This document shows, piece by piece, positions 1 through 12,752 of a DNA stretch of 64,000 bases. Position 1 is the stretch's first letter. Every line of letters begins with the position of its first letter. The stretch comes from Brachypterus glaber (Eukaryota > Arthropoda > Insecta > Coleoptera > Kateretidae), in assembly GCA_958510825.1 (NCBI GenBank), contig OY294048.1, forward strand, positions 29,973,026 through 30,037,025, written 5' to 3'. Under the pieces are notes generated by a model that made no database searches, was not told where the DNA came from, and saw nothing but the letters and a program-made list of their open reading frames with translations. The position numbers were made by a program, and so were the translations under genes.

Positions 1-242
1 TTAAATAATGTGAACCCTTTATAGAAAAGTGCTTGCTCACTGAGCGATGCTCAGCACGGGCCATAACATCACTTTTAATTCAGTTTATATTTCATACGAG
101 TTCAAAAGCTGTAAAAGCTTTTTTAAATGCAAGTTGAGACAATAAAAAAAATCTGCCTTTCTGTCCAAAGAAATTTAATACGACTTATTAGTAATTATTC
201 ATCAATATTGTAGCCTCTGGCACAAAGTGTACATAGCAGCTA

Positions 243-771
243 CTATACTCCTTCCAGTTATGCAAGATAGTAAGGGACGCGGCCCGTTTTACACCACAGA
301 GCGCATAAATAGCATAATTATGCATAAATCGTAGTGTATCAAAAATGTCGGTACTGTTTTTCTAAAAAGGGCCTATCCAAAGACTCGCATAACAAGCATA
401 GTATATTGCGCCCATGATTGGCTTGATGTGTCGTCATCTATCTTTTAATGGTTGTTATGAGAGCCTCTGGATAGGCCATAAGTTGTAATTGTAACCTACA
501 AAATTGACGTTTTCCTTGTGTTCAATATAATTTACGATTGTACAATATGTAGAATATACTAATTTAGTGTGACTGTATGAAGATTAAACCAAAAAAGTAC
601 CTTTTTCAATACCATACAAAATAACATTAAGTATAATCATTTTTTTATGTAACTTTCTCTTCTTTTATTAGTTTTAACGACCGTCAATTATTGGCATAGA
701 CAAACCAACGATGTAGCTTAAAAATCGCGGGAATTTTAAGCTACTATCTTGCATAATTGGACAGACTATAG
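243..771. mobile_element. Non-autonomous inverted-repeat element, 529 bp
   Basis: The ends form an imperfect 30-bp inverted repeat: the left end (243-272) and the reverse complement of the right end agree at about 25 of 30 positions and share the block TTATGCAAGATAGTA with one change. No coding capacity is visible between them. A second, smaller inverted repeat (370-477) lies inside, and an 11-bp perfect hairpin (713-744) lies next to the right end. No clear target duplication is visible, so the superfamily is not assigned. Confidence 0.5.
370..477. repeat. Nested 108-bp inverted repeat (MITE-like)
   Basis: GGCCTATCCA at the left and TGGATAGGCC at the right are exact reverse complements, and the match continues inward through CTCNCATAACAA for about 25 bp. 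It is short and non-coding, with arms close to the termini, so it resembles a small MITE that inserted inside the 243-771 element. Confidence 0.5.
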
Positions 772-2856
772 GTACATACAATAAAACAAAAGAATATATT
801 TTTAAAAATGAGTTAGAAAAGAGGGCTTTAAAGCGATATTCTGATATGCAAGAAATTGTATTTATGCTATAATAGTCATAAACTAAGATGTTTCCATTAC
901 ACTCTTTCTTTTTTCAAGAAGAAGAGGGAACCTACTATTTTTAATTTATTAACAGCTTTAATATTTTTGGAATTAAACTAAATAGAGCGCAGATTTTTCT
1001 TTTTTAATTTGCGTTTCCAATATTTACTTAAACTTGAGACTAGAAAATAATACCCACGTTCAAATGTACTGGATACATTAAGGTAAGATTGTTTGTATTT
1101 TTCGATCATTTTTACATTATGTATTGAACAATTGTGATAAATTTAGGGCGGGGAAGCTGAAATTTTTATAAGCAATATGTAATTATATAATTATAATCGT
1201 TAGAATTTGTCAGATATTTAACATGAATCTGGTCGAAGTAGCGGAAACGTAAGTCGGAGTATTTAAAACTCGTCAGTAAATTAGATTTTGCCCATTTTTG
1301 CGCCTTTAAGAGGAAAACAAAAAGCCGGCTTACTTTAAACTATTGATTGATACAATGTGAATATTATGAACTTAAATTAAGCCAATTTTGAAAAAAAAAG
1401 GGTAGTTTTGAGATAAGACGATTTTTTATTTATGTTTTTTGGTTATGCCAAAAACTAAAGAACTTCATGAGAGCATAGAAAGGAGATTTTAAAGCATATT
1501 TCATTTTTTTAAATCGATCAATATTTCTAGGGATATGGGCTGTTAATGGATGTCTGTAGACGGTACTTGGATTAATGGATACATGTATTTGAAATATATG
1601 ATGTCATAGTATATTTCCCTATTAGTACTATAACTATTTCAAATTTGGTCAAAAGCCGTGAGATAAGTGCAAAATCTTGGCACTCTGTGTGCGATATGCC
1701 TCAAATGTCATATTAGTATAGAACATTTTTAAGCAAAACAATAATAAAGCTACCCATAGTTTATGGGGTACAAATACATAGCTTTCTTTCTTTCTTTTTC
1801 CCAGAATGACTATAAACAAATAAATAAAAAAAAAATAAAATAAAACAAAGCCGTAACTCATATATTGTAATTTTTCTCGACAGCTAAATTTCTTAATTTT
1901 TTTTGTATTTAAGGGTGGTGGGCTAATGATTGAAGTGGAAAGGTAGCCACGTGATACGTAATTTGAAAGCTTATAAAATTCTCTATTTAACTGTCAAGTA
2001 GTTATTTTTTTTATTGTTTGTTTCTGATAATATTCAAGTTTTGAATTTTTTAGGTGGTTTTAGGTAAACTTTTGGTTAAAATGGCCTGTGGAGAAATCTG
2101 AGTAGTACCACCATGTGTATCTTTTTTCAATGCGTTTACATATGCGTATAACTCAACATGGGCCTAACTTAAGTTTCAACCTTGTTGGATGAGAGTGTCG
2201 ATATTTGCTTTTCCAGCAAGTTCTAACATATTATGGTATTCTTGTATACTCTAAAATGTTAAGCAATAATATAACCATATTGCAATACATGCTCATTGAT
2301 TTATATTGCAGTATAATAAAATCATGCCAAAACCGACCAAGCAGTAGCCTAGATGGTAAAATTTTGTTATATGATGCCAATATAAATTTTAAGTTATATT
2401 GAAAACTCAATATAAAAATTCAATCTTATTTAAAACTATCAATTTTTCATTTCTTTTTTTAATAGGTCAAATATAGAATTTCTCGTTACCCGTTATAAAG
2501 GATTTTATATTTATGTTCATAACATAATATTTTATATACAGTAAATGTGTTTTCTGAGTACATAACATTCAACCTTGAAGTATTAAGTATATTTGAAACT
2601 GTAGATAAGATTATATAACCCTTAAGCTGCTGAATTGCTCTACGCTGCTATGTCGCGAGGGCGGGATTTTCCAGCGTGAAACGTACATATAAGCCTATAG
2701 CAGTTTGAAATAAATATTTAAAGCATTAAAAATGTGAAACGAGGAAAAAATTAAGTAGAAATTATAATTACTATTGAGGGTTAAACCAAATTTTGCTAAC
2801 TTTAATCCCCACCCGTTTCCACTTCCTGTTAAGCGCTTTATTAGTTCGAGAAAGCA
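772..2856. other. AT-rich intergenic DNA
   Basis: Long A and T runs, with frequent stops in all frames. The short open stretches here (60-70 codons, e.g. 1649-1861 minus and 2205-2402 plus) have low-complexity, Phe/Tyr/Ile-rich translations and no recognisable motif. No RNA gene, transposon end or exon could be supported. Confidence 0.6.
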
Positions 2857-2949
2857 CTGCTCTTTTGGGATGAGCTATTTTGTCCCAGCGCCCCTTTGGG
2901 ATGGCTATTTTGTCCAAGCGCCCTTTTGGGATGCGCTATTTTGTCCAGC
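2857..2949 (+). repeat. Tandem repeat, about 31 bp x 3
   Basis: Three consecutive diverged copies of a unit containing CTTTTGGGATG followed by GCTATTTTGTCC, beginning near 2857, 2888 and 2918. The copies differ by small indels. The array is GC-richer than its surroundings. Confidence 0.75.
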
Positions 2950-3262
2950 GCTCATTTGAGCAGCGATGTTTTTGAGCGGAGCGGCCGGCCGTGGCCCCCA
3001 ACATCTGAATTAAATGCCATTTCATCATCAATAGTATTTATGAGATACTTGACATCATCAGGGATTATCTAAGTTACAAAACCTTTTGGTCTCCATCTCT
3101 AAAAAAAATATTTTTTTTAATAAATCCCGCGACTGGAAATTTGTCAAGTGGTACATATATCTTTATTAAAATAATCATAAGAAAACTTGGTATAAATATG
3201 TAGCACTTCATATTAAGGTCGAAATTATGCCTTTGAAAAAAAATAACTGAGTAAGTTAATTC

Positions 3263-3544
3263 TAGGGGTGACGCGAATAATTTTTTTGGGGTGCAGGTTA
3301 AAAATATTACTTAATATTAAGAATTTCTCATTTTTTTATTAAAAAGATCCTTTTGCCTTTTAACCTGCAAAAAAAAGCACCCAATCATCCAAACACAACT
3401 CATACATTCACTGACCAAAAGATACCAATTTATCAATTCTGCCACGTAATTTTCCCAAGTATTTTCTAGCTCGACAGTGGATTTTTCCAACTCGAGAGTG
3501 ATTGGGGGATGGCTCTTCCCCCTACCCCCTTCGTGTCATCTCTG
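3263..3544. mobile_element. hAT-type MITE, 282 bp, with 8-bp target duplication
   Basis: The left end reads TAGGGGTGACGCGA and the right end is the reverse complement of CAGAGATGACACGA, giving an imperfect inverted repeat of the CAGGGGTGACGCG type. The flanks carry an exact 8-bp direct repeat, GTTAATTC (3255-3262 and 3545-3552). The 8-bp duplication and CAG-type end are hallmarks of hAT transposons. The interior has no coding capacity, so it would depend on a transposase encoded elsewhere. Confidence 0.75.
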
Positions 3545-4054
3545 GTTAATTCTTAAATATTCCTTTAGATCATACATGATCATACATTATAACTTCACCT
3601 TAAGGATGTTATAAAAAGTCAATAAAACTAAAGATTTAATTTTAATAATAGGAATTTATTAGAAGCATGCCGCTATAATGCGTTACTTACTATAATAATT
3701 GAATATTTCAATACATTTTTATAAAAAATCACTCTATTTGATAGGCGTGTATTATGTGTATTTGAATTAAATTTATAAAGCAATGAATAGAAGCAAAAAA
3801 CAACGAAAATCTATTTACTTTGTTTGGTATAGAGACGAGACTATAATGAACTAGCATTATTATAATGGAAATAAAAATGGTCTCACTTGATTACAGCATG
3901 ATTATGTAATAATGAAATTTTATAATTACATAAATTGGATTTACATCCTCATACACTATAAAAAATTACAGCCAGAAACTAAATTTCGAAAAAAGACGAG
4001 TTATCACATATCGTATGATTATAAGTATGATTTAATGTCATAGTATATTACCGA

Positions 4055-4273
4055 ACTATGGTCTATTTTTTTAAGCAAGATAGTATAATAAAAATCGCAC
4101 AGTGAATATTTATTTAGATTTGAATATTAGATGTGCGAATATACTGCGTAGTTTATTTTATAAAACATTACTACACTATTATATACACAAACATAAACTA
4201 TTCAAACTTGTTGTAAAAATATTTACTGTGCGATTTTTAATTTACAATCTTGCTTGAAAAAACAGACCTTAGT
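4055..4273. mobile_element. Inverted-repeat element, 219 bp
   Basis: The ends pair over about 55 bp: ACTANGGTCT, then AAGCAAGAT, then AAAAATCGCACAGT followed by AATATTT, on both sides in opposite orientation with scattered mismatches. The central 90 bp is AT-rich and non-coding. No unambiguous target duplication was found. Confidence 0.65.
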
Positions 4274-4394
4274 GATGTGATAATATTAACTCATTAATTC
4301 CTTTAAATTGACAGTTTTGTCAAATTTATTGACATTTCTAAAAAAAAGATGAGATAATATAATGCATAATGTGCATATTATGCACATCACAATA

Positions 4395-4526
4395 CTGCCC
4401 AACTACCCTAGAAAGCAGTAACACCATTTGTCGCATATCAACGTTTTCACGTCAACTCTGATGTAATATTTTGAAAACGTTTCTATGCGAAAAATGGAGT
4501 TACGGCTTTCTAGCGTAGTAGGGCAG
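4395..4526. mobile_element. Near-complete palindrome, 132 bp (MITE)
   Basis: CTGCCCNACTACNCTAGAAAG at the left is matched in reverse complement at the right, and pairing continues through GTAACNCCATTT and AACGTTTTC, about 54 bp per arm. AATA lies directly outside both ends (4391-4394 and 4527-4530), a possible 4-bp target duplication. Non-coding. Confidence 0.65.
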
Positions 4527-4530
4527 AATA

Positions 4531-7500
4531 CCTGTCTGATTAGGACCCACGATGTAATAGGGCGCATATCCCGCTTGGAAAAAATCTTTATTTATACCTA
4601 AATAACATTAATAACCTCCAAAAAAACATAAAAATTAAACAAAAATATGAAGCTAACACAGTTTCAATTATTTTGATCTTATCTGCATAGAGCAGGATAA
4701 CTTTACAGTAGTCATCTTAATCTAGAGCAGTAATTAGTATATTACAAAATTAGAAAAGAGTTGTAAATGTGCAACCACCCACTCATGGAAAAGTTACGCA
4801 CCATGCCTCGCAGAATTTTGCTTTTCCAGTTTTTAAAACGGAAACTATCAACAACAACAGTCAATTGAACTGAAATCCAACGACTATAAAGTTAGCTTCA
4901 AACACTAGCATTTTTAAGTTTAAAAATATCAATAAAAAAACACAAGAGTTAAAGATTGTAAAACCTGAGAAAACATGTACGGCATATAGGGCGTTAGGGC
5001 ATCAACAACGTGGTGTTGGCTGACTTCCACTATTTAAGGTTTATCCTTAATCCACTTTATAAGGGGTCGTCTACAAATAACGTAATATGTTTAGTTAAAA
5101 AATTGAAAATTAATTAAAATAAAATTTGTCTTTTGAAATTTCACTTACGTGGTATCAGTGCTTTTTAGAAGTGTGCAGTTTCCAAAAGTTTTTTTCATAA
5201 TTTCAAACTTTTATCTTTGTAGAGTATCCCTGTACACTGTACACCCGGTATATTAATTTTGATTAAATTATTGCCCGAGGGGTACATGAAAGCCTCGCTT
5301 AGTCGCGATTCATGTTTTTTTTTCTGTGTAATATAAATTGAAAAAATCACACTTCAGGCGTCAAGGTGCATTATAATCTGTAATTAAACATACGTGTGGA
5401 TATACTTTTATGTAGATATAGTAATAAATAACTCATAAATATGTACATACATTAATCAATCATCTTCATAAGATACTTTAATAATGATTTCCTCTTTTGC
5501 ATTTAAAAAATTAAATATGGATATATTACTATATTTAAAAAAGTATCTGTACTCACAACAAAAACAGTTACTGCTTGTCGGTAATTATTAACTACCTACC
5601 TTAGTAACATGTGGCGAGGGGACTTATCACTAAGATGATTACTTATCAGTGATAAGTTATCACTAATAAGTTGGCTACGATGCGTTATCCTGGTCATGCA
5701 CAGTATCTGTAAGTAAGTAAGTAAGTAATATTGTGCTAGAAATTTAAAAGAATATTCACTCGTCAATACAGTAACATTATTATACAATAATAAAAATAAT
5801 AAAATAATTCTACTGTTTCTTATATTAGGTGAGTTTCTGCATTGCATATGTTTGGTTTCAAATCAGAAACAAAAGGTAAAATGTCCATCAGGGGATAGGT
5901 TTGTCTTTTAGTTTTAATTTCTTATTTGTATGTTCATTGCGTGAAAATAAGATCTCGCCATAGGCTTATAAAATGTCTGCATGCTCTAACAGGAACTAAG
6001 ACTCAGTTACTGAGCTCTTTAGTTGGCCATCACTACAAAATAATTGTCACCAAAATACAAGCTCTCTACGAGCTTTTTCCGTGTTTATTTGTAGCTCTAG
6101 AACATATAACTATGGGAAAATCTCAAGTACAAGTACTGTACACAAAGTTTATTAGGATTTTAAGGAAATTAATACCTAAATTAAATATTCTTCCTTAAAC
6201 AAATTTCGCTATTTTCTTTAAAATAAATCTCAACCTTAAATTTTACAAACTCACACGATTGAAATCAAACTATGTAGTTAAAAAAGATATATTCGGTATA
6301 AAATATACCAGCAAACAATGTCCTTTTACGGCATAATTACAGCAATATGGATATATTACTATGATAAGAAAAAAGGATTATTAATTGCTTAGAGCCAGTA
6401 AGAATGCAAGTTTTTGTGTTTTATTTTATCCTAGTGCAACTAGATATAATTTATCGATACATTTAACGATGATGTAACATCATTAAGTTACAAGATATAT
6501 TTTATAATAATACTAGCCGTTTTACCCGGAACGTGTACCATTTAAGGGGCTATTAGAAGTAATTGAATATATTTTTGTTAGGCTGTTTAACGAAATAATC
6601 AAATTTAGATTTAAATATTTGTAAATGCTATTTTTTTATTGCATTATCTTTTATCATCGTTACTAATTTTTTTAATTCCTTTAAAAGAAAGGCCTAGGCC
6701 TATGGCCCCTTTGACAGAAATAGATTAGGAAATTAAGGCAGAAGTGAGACAAGCTCACTGATGGTGTATAGCATTTGGTTATGAAGAGGTGGATTTTTTA
6801 TATTTTTTTTATTGAACGTAGTCTAGAAAATTTAGGCTGAGATCGGAATCTTGATTGTCTTGGATGAAAAAAATGCTATGGTGAATAGTTTATGTGGAGG
6901 CATGTCGATATCTCTTTGGATTTGGATGCTTATATAAAACAGGGACGCCTTGGTGTTTGGGAATATTCTAAATACTTTATTTTAAAAGGACTGAAGTTTG
7001 TAGAAGATAGTTTTGTTGAGAGTGACTCTATTCCAAGCTGTACCTATGTAAAAAGTACTGGCTTGAGAGGTTGATTGTAAAGCAGAAGTTTGGTTTTTTA
7101 TGGATAGTGGAAAAAGTCAACCTTATATATAGGGCTATTCAGAAATTTAACAGGTGATTCTACGTTATAAAATATGAAAAAAGTTCTCATAAAGGTTGGT
7201 CCGGAAAAAGCTCTAAGGGAGCGGCGGCCGTTCGAAGATTGGGAATGGGGAACAAAACCAATAAAATTTGAATGCTGAAGGGCGATTCTTCACTCAACAC
7301 TAAGCAAAAAAAGTATTTTTCACCAAAATACCTAAATTAATTATTAAAGAAGTTATATCCTTTTAAAAAGTAACATTTTTAGTGGCATAAAATGTAACAT
7401 CCTCTTAATAGCATTTTTTTGAAAATGTTACAGTCTTACACTATGTTACACAATGTATTTTTACTAAAGGAATCTATATTTATTTTAAAAAATCCAAAAA

Positions 7501-7810
7501 AATACACATAAAAAAGTTTGGGGCAAAAATGTGTTAAGCCTCACATAATTTGTGCCTCTAGGCACGCCTCGGGATAAATTTAAAAAATAAAATAAAATAA
7601 ACTTATTGCCCTTATTAATACTAGTAAACATGCAAATGCTCGTCTGTCTAGCTTAAATGGTACAAGAGTTATTAATTAAAATTTTATTTTATTAAAATAT
7701 TAAAGAGCTGTAGATTTAATATGGTTTTCTCCATTTATGTATTGGTGATTTGTCTCAATGAGTTGGGTTGATGTCTTTCTTCTTTTTTTTTCATGATGTC
7801 TATTTATATG
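4531..7810. other. AT-rich intergenic DNA with small repeats
   Basis: No gene supported. It holds an isolated element terminus at about 5055 (TAAGGGGTCGTCTACAAATA, similar in style to the GGG-type ends elsewhere in the window), a palindromic cluster at 5624-5670 built on ACTTATCAGTGATAAGT, a GTAA microsatellite at 5708-5727, and a piece of a dispersed repeat at about 7140-7290 (CAGGTGATTCTAC...TATAAAATATG) that recurs near 63018. Open stretches at 5596-5847 minus, 5926-6198 plus and 6892-7074 plus (60-90 codons) have no recognisable motif. Confidence 0.5.
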
Positions 7811-8093
7811 GGAGGCATAGCGTAGGCATAGCGTAGTGGCTAGCGCGTATGCATAGCAAGTCTACTATCGTGAGTTCGATTCTCACTGGCGCCGATTTGC
7901 CCTTTTCAGTTAATTAATAATTGAAATTTGGTGAAGGCGATAAGTGAAACGGACACTCCCTAGAAACTGGTTCGAAAGTCAGTATAAGCCGGTGGTTCCC
8001 TCTACTACTATCCCACACAAGTCCTGGACTTAGGGGATGCTTAATTAAGTAGAATAGTACGAGGTTAAACAAACAAACAAACAAACAAACAAT
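7811..8093 (+). mobile_element. tRNA-derived SINE with (CAAA)n tail
   Basis: The head contains a full RNA polymerase III internal promoter: box A TAGCGTAGTGG (7829-7839, fits TRGYNNANNNG) and box B GTTCGATTC (7874-7882, fits GWTCRANNC). Their starts are 45 nt apart, as in a tRNA. The box B lies in a TGAG/CTCA stem like a T arm. A non-tRNA body of about 180 bp follows, and the 3' end is a CAAA repeat (about 8067-8093). A short tandem duplication (GGCATAGCGTA twice) sits at the 5' end. No target duplication could be seen. Pol III would transcribe it, and mobilisation would need a LINE reverse transcriptase in trans. Confidence 0.75.
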
Positions 8094-8367
8094 TTGGACT
8101 TTTGGACTTTTTGGACTTTTGGACTGGATATCGTATTGGATACATTGATGGTTTAGCTTTTGATTGTACATAAATTTCTCTACAATATTTTCTTATATAA
8201 GGGGAGATACTACGGAACCTCGTGGATTTAGTAACTATCTTTAAAGTAACCTTAGTATCAACTTATGCTAAAAAAGTCATCGAAAACTCCAAGACTTACT
8301 TTGTAAAGTAATGTTTAAAAGCCCCAGGAAAGAAACTGCGCACTTAAAAAAATATTATTAATAACCA

Positions 8368-9108
8368 CACTCAGAAAATGTCATTGTAATTTTAATACTA
8401 AATTGTATTTATAAATACATATTTTATATTTGTATCGCCGCCATTGGTATTTAATACTTTACTTGTAATATTAAATACTGCAATGTGTGTATTGTATACA
8501 AAATGTTGTCATACTAACATAGAGACCGTGCTGATACATTTAAATCCCCACGCAACATGGGTTTATTAATACTAGCATGTTATAGTAAAAATTATTGGAA
8601 CATTTGGTAAAGTTTATCACACTTATAGTATGGTATAATTTGAGTTGTTGTATTACTGATCTAGTTTAAAGTATGTTACAGTATTCAGAAAAATTAACAA
8701 TCGGTAAATAATACTAAAATAAGATTAGTAATAAAGATTGCAACCACACACAATTACACACTGATAAAATAATCGAACCTTTTTTTACTTTTCTCTATAT
8801 TATTACTAATCAAAATTTTGGTATTATTTATCGATTGTTATTTTACTAAATACTGTAACATACTTTAAACTAGATCAATAACACAACAACTACAACTTAA
8901 AGTATACCAAACTATAACAGTGATATAATTTACCAAATGTTACAGTATTAATAAACACATATTGCGTGAGGATCAAAATATACCAGCACGATCTCTATGT
9001 TAGTATGTAACAAGTAAAGTAATTAATACTAATGGTGGCGATATAAATAAAAAATATATATTAATAAATAACATTCAGTATTAAAAATACAACGATATTT
9101 TCTGAGTG
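8368..9108. mobile_element. Foldback element, 741 bp, arms about 340 bp
   Basis: Begins CACTCAGAAAAT and ends with its reverse complement ATTTTCTGAGTG. The two halves pair almost along their entire length around a spacer near 8740-8795. Shared blocks include TTACTTGT, ACTAACATAGAGA and CTAGTTTAAAGTATGTTACA. The left arm carries an extra block of about 40 bp near 8470-8510. No open frame of note. It is a non-autonomous foldback element of unassigned superfamily. Confidence 0.75.
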
Positions 9109-9622
9109 CACATCGAATTTTAAACATTAAGTTTAATCTCTTCCGTTTAAAACCTCAAATTATTGCAAATTATTAAATTAAATGTTAAGCAGATGTACGA
9201 ACAATACCTTAAATCGTGAAACAACATAATTTATTATTCTATGTCCAAAACGTTTAACATTGAAATTAACAAGAAAATTAACAAATCCATCCCCAAAATA
9301 CTAAAGCTTTCAAAAATTTATTTACATCTGGACATAAATCATTTTTTGCGGATCAAACCTTAATATTTCGGCCACATAAGTTAAAACAAGGCCTAATTTT
9401 TAGAGAACAGCTGAATGTTAAAGCTAAATAAATATTTTAGCGGTTAGTAATATGAACCACATTTTAAACAAAATGTGCCTCATCACATCTGTCCATATTA
9501 TTATATAGATTTGTATATATCTAATTTTATATATTCTGTAATTTGATACGAATGACATTTTTATCATATTTTAATTTAAAACAATATGGGTTTACTTATA
9601 AGTAAATATAAAATATTATTTA
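9109..9622. other. AT-rich spacer
   Basis: Nothing supportable is seen. The sequence is AT-rich with stops in every frame and no inverted ends were found. Confidence 0.5.
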
Positions 9623-9980
9623 GGGTAAGGTCGCTATAATCGTACCAACTAAGATATTTTTTTATATTTTTCGTAATTGGTTACGTTTTAGACTTTGCTC
9701 TTTATTTTAGGTTAAAGTATAATTATTTTTGAACCTAAAAAAAAAATTTTACTAAACTTCATAACATTTATAATCAATTTTTTACATGTTTTGTTAAGGT
9801 CTGCAAACGGTAAGATTTGGTAACCTGGTTGCCTTAATCGTACCTTCTTAATAAACTTACCGTAATTATTTATTATTGATTTAAATTAAAAAAAATAATT
9901 TCAAGATAAAAAGTCTATCCCATTTACTCATTAGAATTTATTTAATTATGTGTATTACCCATGAATTTAACGGACATCAC

Positions 9981-11630
9981 AGTTCACCTGGGCGATTTTA
10001 AATAAAAATTTCCTGGACCCCTACATTTTTTGGACTAAAACATAACTGATGACATAAGAAATCAATTTCCATTTGAAAGAAAATCGTAAAAGATACACTT
10101 TTTTAGAAAGATAAAAAAACGTTTTTTTTAATAATAGGGTGTGTCAAAAAATTCCGATTTACAAAATCGAAAACGCTCTCCAAAAGTTGCTCCTTAGTAA
10201 AAAACTGTGGCCACTCAAAAATAAGCTAAATCGATTAATGTTTAGAGGTAGCTCGAAGCACTCAAACTTTGAAAAATATCGGTACCTGTTTTTCGGATAA
10301 AAAGTGATTGTATATAAAATTAAGGAAATTTTAGAGGGTTTATTTGGTAATATTTAGAAACAATACTGATTGTGAGAAAACTAAAAAAATATATTTCCCC
10401 TTTCCTTAAGTTAGAACATAAAAAAATCGCCAATTATTTGAAGATTTTGCTAAAATTTATTGAAAATGGACATATTTAAAAGAACATAACTTCCTTAGGA
10501 ATGATTTTTTGACCAAGGTGCATATAAACTTTTTCTATGTTTTTAATGTTAAATAACCAGTCATTACTAAAATATATGTTTTTTGCTTTATATTTTTTAA
10601 TTTTTTTATTTTTGGTTCTTCATGCGTAAAAATTTACTTTTAAATGCTTTTATCTTTAAAACGGTTAAACCTGCGATGTTAAACCACAGAAACTTTTTTG
10701 TGTATTTTTACATAAAAAAGTATTCCAACCAAAAAATAAAAAAAAGGACACCAAAAAAAGTTTTAGGCAAAAAACAAAAAATGCACCCGGTTTATAATCG
10801 AAATTATTTTTTTTTTACTCAACTTGAGGAAAAAAATTGCGTTTTCTGTATAGTCCTGTTGGTTAACATGTATATATGCTTATATACTAATATATAATTT
10901 TGCAGATTTTTTATTTAAAACTATTTTTTATGCACTTTTAAAAACTTGCAATAATAAAATTTTCGCAAAATCTTCAAATAATTGGCGATTTTTTCATGTT
11001 CTAACTTAAGGGGAGGGGGAGATATAATTTTTTTAGTTCTTACATTTAGTATTGTTTCTAAATATTATCAAAATTTCCTCAATTTTTATCGGTATCAGTT
11101 TTTATCCGAAAAACAGGTACCGATTTTTTTTAAAGTTTGAGTGCTTTGAGTTTTTCTAAACATTTATCGATTTGGCCAATTTTTGAGTGGCCACTGTTTC
11201 TTACTAAGGAGCAACTTTTAAGCCAGAGAGCGTTTTTGATTTTGAAAATAGTATTGTTTCTAAATATTACCAAAATTTCCTCAATTTTTATCGGTATCAG
11301 TTTTTATCCGAAAAACAGGTACCGATTTTTTTTTAAAGTTTGAGTGCTTTGAGTTTTTCTAAACATTTATCGATTTGGCTCATTTTTGAGTGGCCACTGT
11401 TTTTTACTAAGGAGCAACTTTTAAGCCAGAGAGCGTTTTTGATTTTGAAAATAGCGATTTTTTGACACACCTTATTACTCAAAAAAAAACGTTTTTTTAT
11501 CTGTCTAAAAAAGTGTATCTTTTACGATTTTCTTTCAAATGGGAATTGATTTCTGATGTCATCAGTTATGTTTTAGTCCAAAAAATGTAGGGTCCAGGAA
11601 TTTTTTATTTAAAATCGCCCAGGTGAACCG
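9981..11630. mobile_element. Foldback element with duplicated right arm
   Basis: The left arm (about 9981-10490) and right arm (about 10945-11630) are reverse complements along most of their length, starting with GTTCACCTGGGCGATTTTAA and including GGTACCGAT next to an AAAACAGG block. The spacer of about 450 bp is AT-rich and its one open stretch (10622-10897) is lysine/phenylalanine-rich low complexity. The right arm holds a 202-bp tandem duplication absent from the left arm. Confidence 0.75.
11049..11452. repeat. 202-bp tandem duplication in the foldback arm
   Basis: Two adjacent copies, 11049-11250 and 11251-11452, both start at AGTATTGTTTCTAAATATTA and run through AAAACAGGTACCGATTTTTT and TGAGTGGCCACTGTTT. 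They differ by only a few substitutions and one T-run length change. The corresponding stretch of the left arm (10150-10365) is single copy. Confidence 0.85.
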
Positions 11631-12054
11631 TTTTTTAGTTAGTTATTGACAACTAGAATAAATTATTCAAATTACAAGTTTCTATGATTTTTTATCACAA
11701 TGCTATCGAAAAAAAAAAGAAAAACACAACTTTAATCATATCCTACGGGAATTAAACCCTGGACGATTTACAAAAATTAATACCGGTACGATTTATGAAA
11801 CTTCTCTATTTTGCATAAAAATAAAAAATAAAATGTATAAACTAAAAAATATGTACATATTTTGTTTATATGCTAATTCTACTGATATTAATTAATGTAA
11901 TTACACATAAAATAATTTGGTAACTGTACTCACTGAAGAGATACATCCTTAGAAAACTTGCAGATACATACATCAGTTTAAGCAATTTTTTTTGACCGAC
12001 CTTATCTTTAGCTTGAGGTTAATTTAAAACGACCAAATTGTGTATGAGGGTTTA

Positions 12055-12752
12055 GGGGCTGTCCATATATTACAAAACGCAATTTTTCAAAAAAGATTGA
12101 TCCCCCTCCCCCCTGTGTAACAAACTGTCACATTTACCAACACCCCCCCCCCCCTGAGTAAAGCGTAACAATATAAAACATTTGTTTCTCAATAAATTTA
12201 ACTGTATTGTCACTATTGATTCCTTTTTCTCGACAAAACAAACATGAACCTAAACTTTAGTATAACATAACCTTAAAAAAAATTTACACGAAAAAATCAC
12301 TCAAACTTTAAAAAAATATTCATAATCAATATCACACAGGGAAAAAATACTAGGTACCTCTTTTTACACTGAGTGTCACATATAACACGTATATTGTTTA
12401 TGCACAGGTACACAAAATAGTACACACAGTGGTGTTCTGTGAGTACACATTCCGCGCGAAAATGTATCATCGCCGATGATTCATTGGCAAGATCACGCAA
12501 GAACAGGGCCGTAAGATTTTTTTTTAATATCAATGTCAACAGTTTTTTTACTGATTACAATATTGTTTAAATTAGTTTCGTCAATTTTTGTGTGAAAAAG
12601 AGAACTATGGCCACTAAATAGTAATTTATGTTGAAATAAAAATAGGAAATAAACATTAAATTTATTAAATTCCGTTACGTAACGTTTATCTAGACCCCCC
12701 CTCCCCCCTGTCACAAACTGTAACAATTTCTCTGACACCCCCCCCCCCCTAG
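12055..12752 (-). mobile_element. GGGGCTGTCC element, truncated copy
   Basis: Starts with GGGGCTGTCCATATATTAC directly after TTA (12052-12054). It is homologous in inverted orientation to the complete copy at 14548-15172, but has lost about the last 27 bp, so the second terminal repeat is absent. It has an extra stretch of about 100 bp near 12125-12270 compared with the other copy. C-runs of 9-13 bases flank both sides. An 80-codon open frame (12297-12539) corresponds to the one in the complete copy. Confidence 0.7.
12297..12539 (-). CDS. Unrecognised 80-codon ORF inside repeat copy
   Basis: The translation contains DLANESSAMIHFRAECVLTE followed by a hydrophobic, cysteine-containing half. 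The same frame is open in the inverted partner copy at 14808-15041, with only a few residue changes. I recognise no domain. Because the two DNA copies are themselves very similar, conservation of the frame alone is weak evidence of coding. It could be an open stretch inherited from a common ancestor element. Confidence 0.2.
   Translation of the reverse strand: MTLILKKNLTALFLRDLANESSAMIHFRAECVLTEHHCVYYFVYLCINNIRVICDTQCKKRYLVFFPCVILIMNIFLKFE

Noticed and set aside
10622..10897. 91-codon open frame in the foldback spacer
   Set aside because: A lysine/phenylalanine-rich translation from an A/T-run spacer with no motif; best explained by low complexity.
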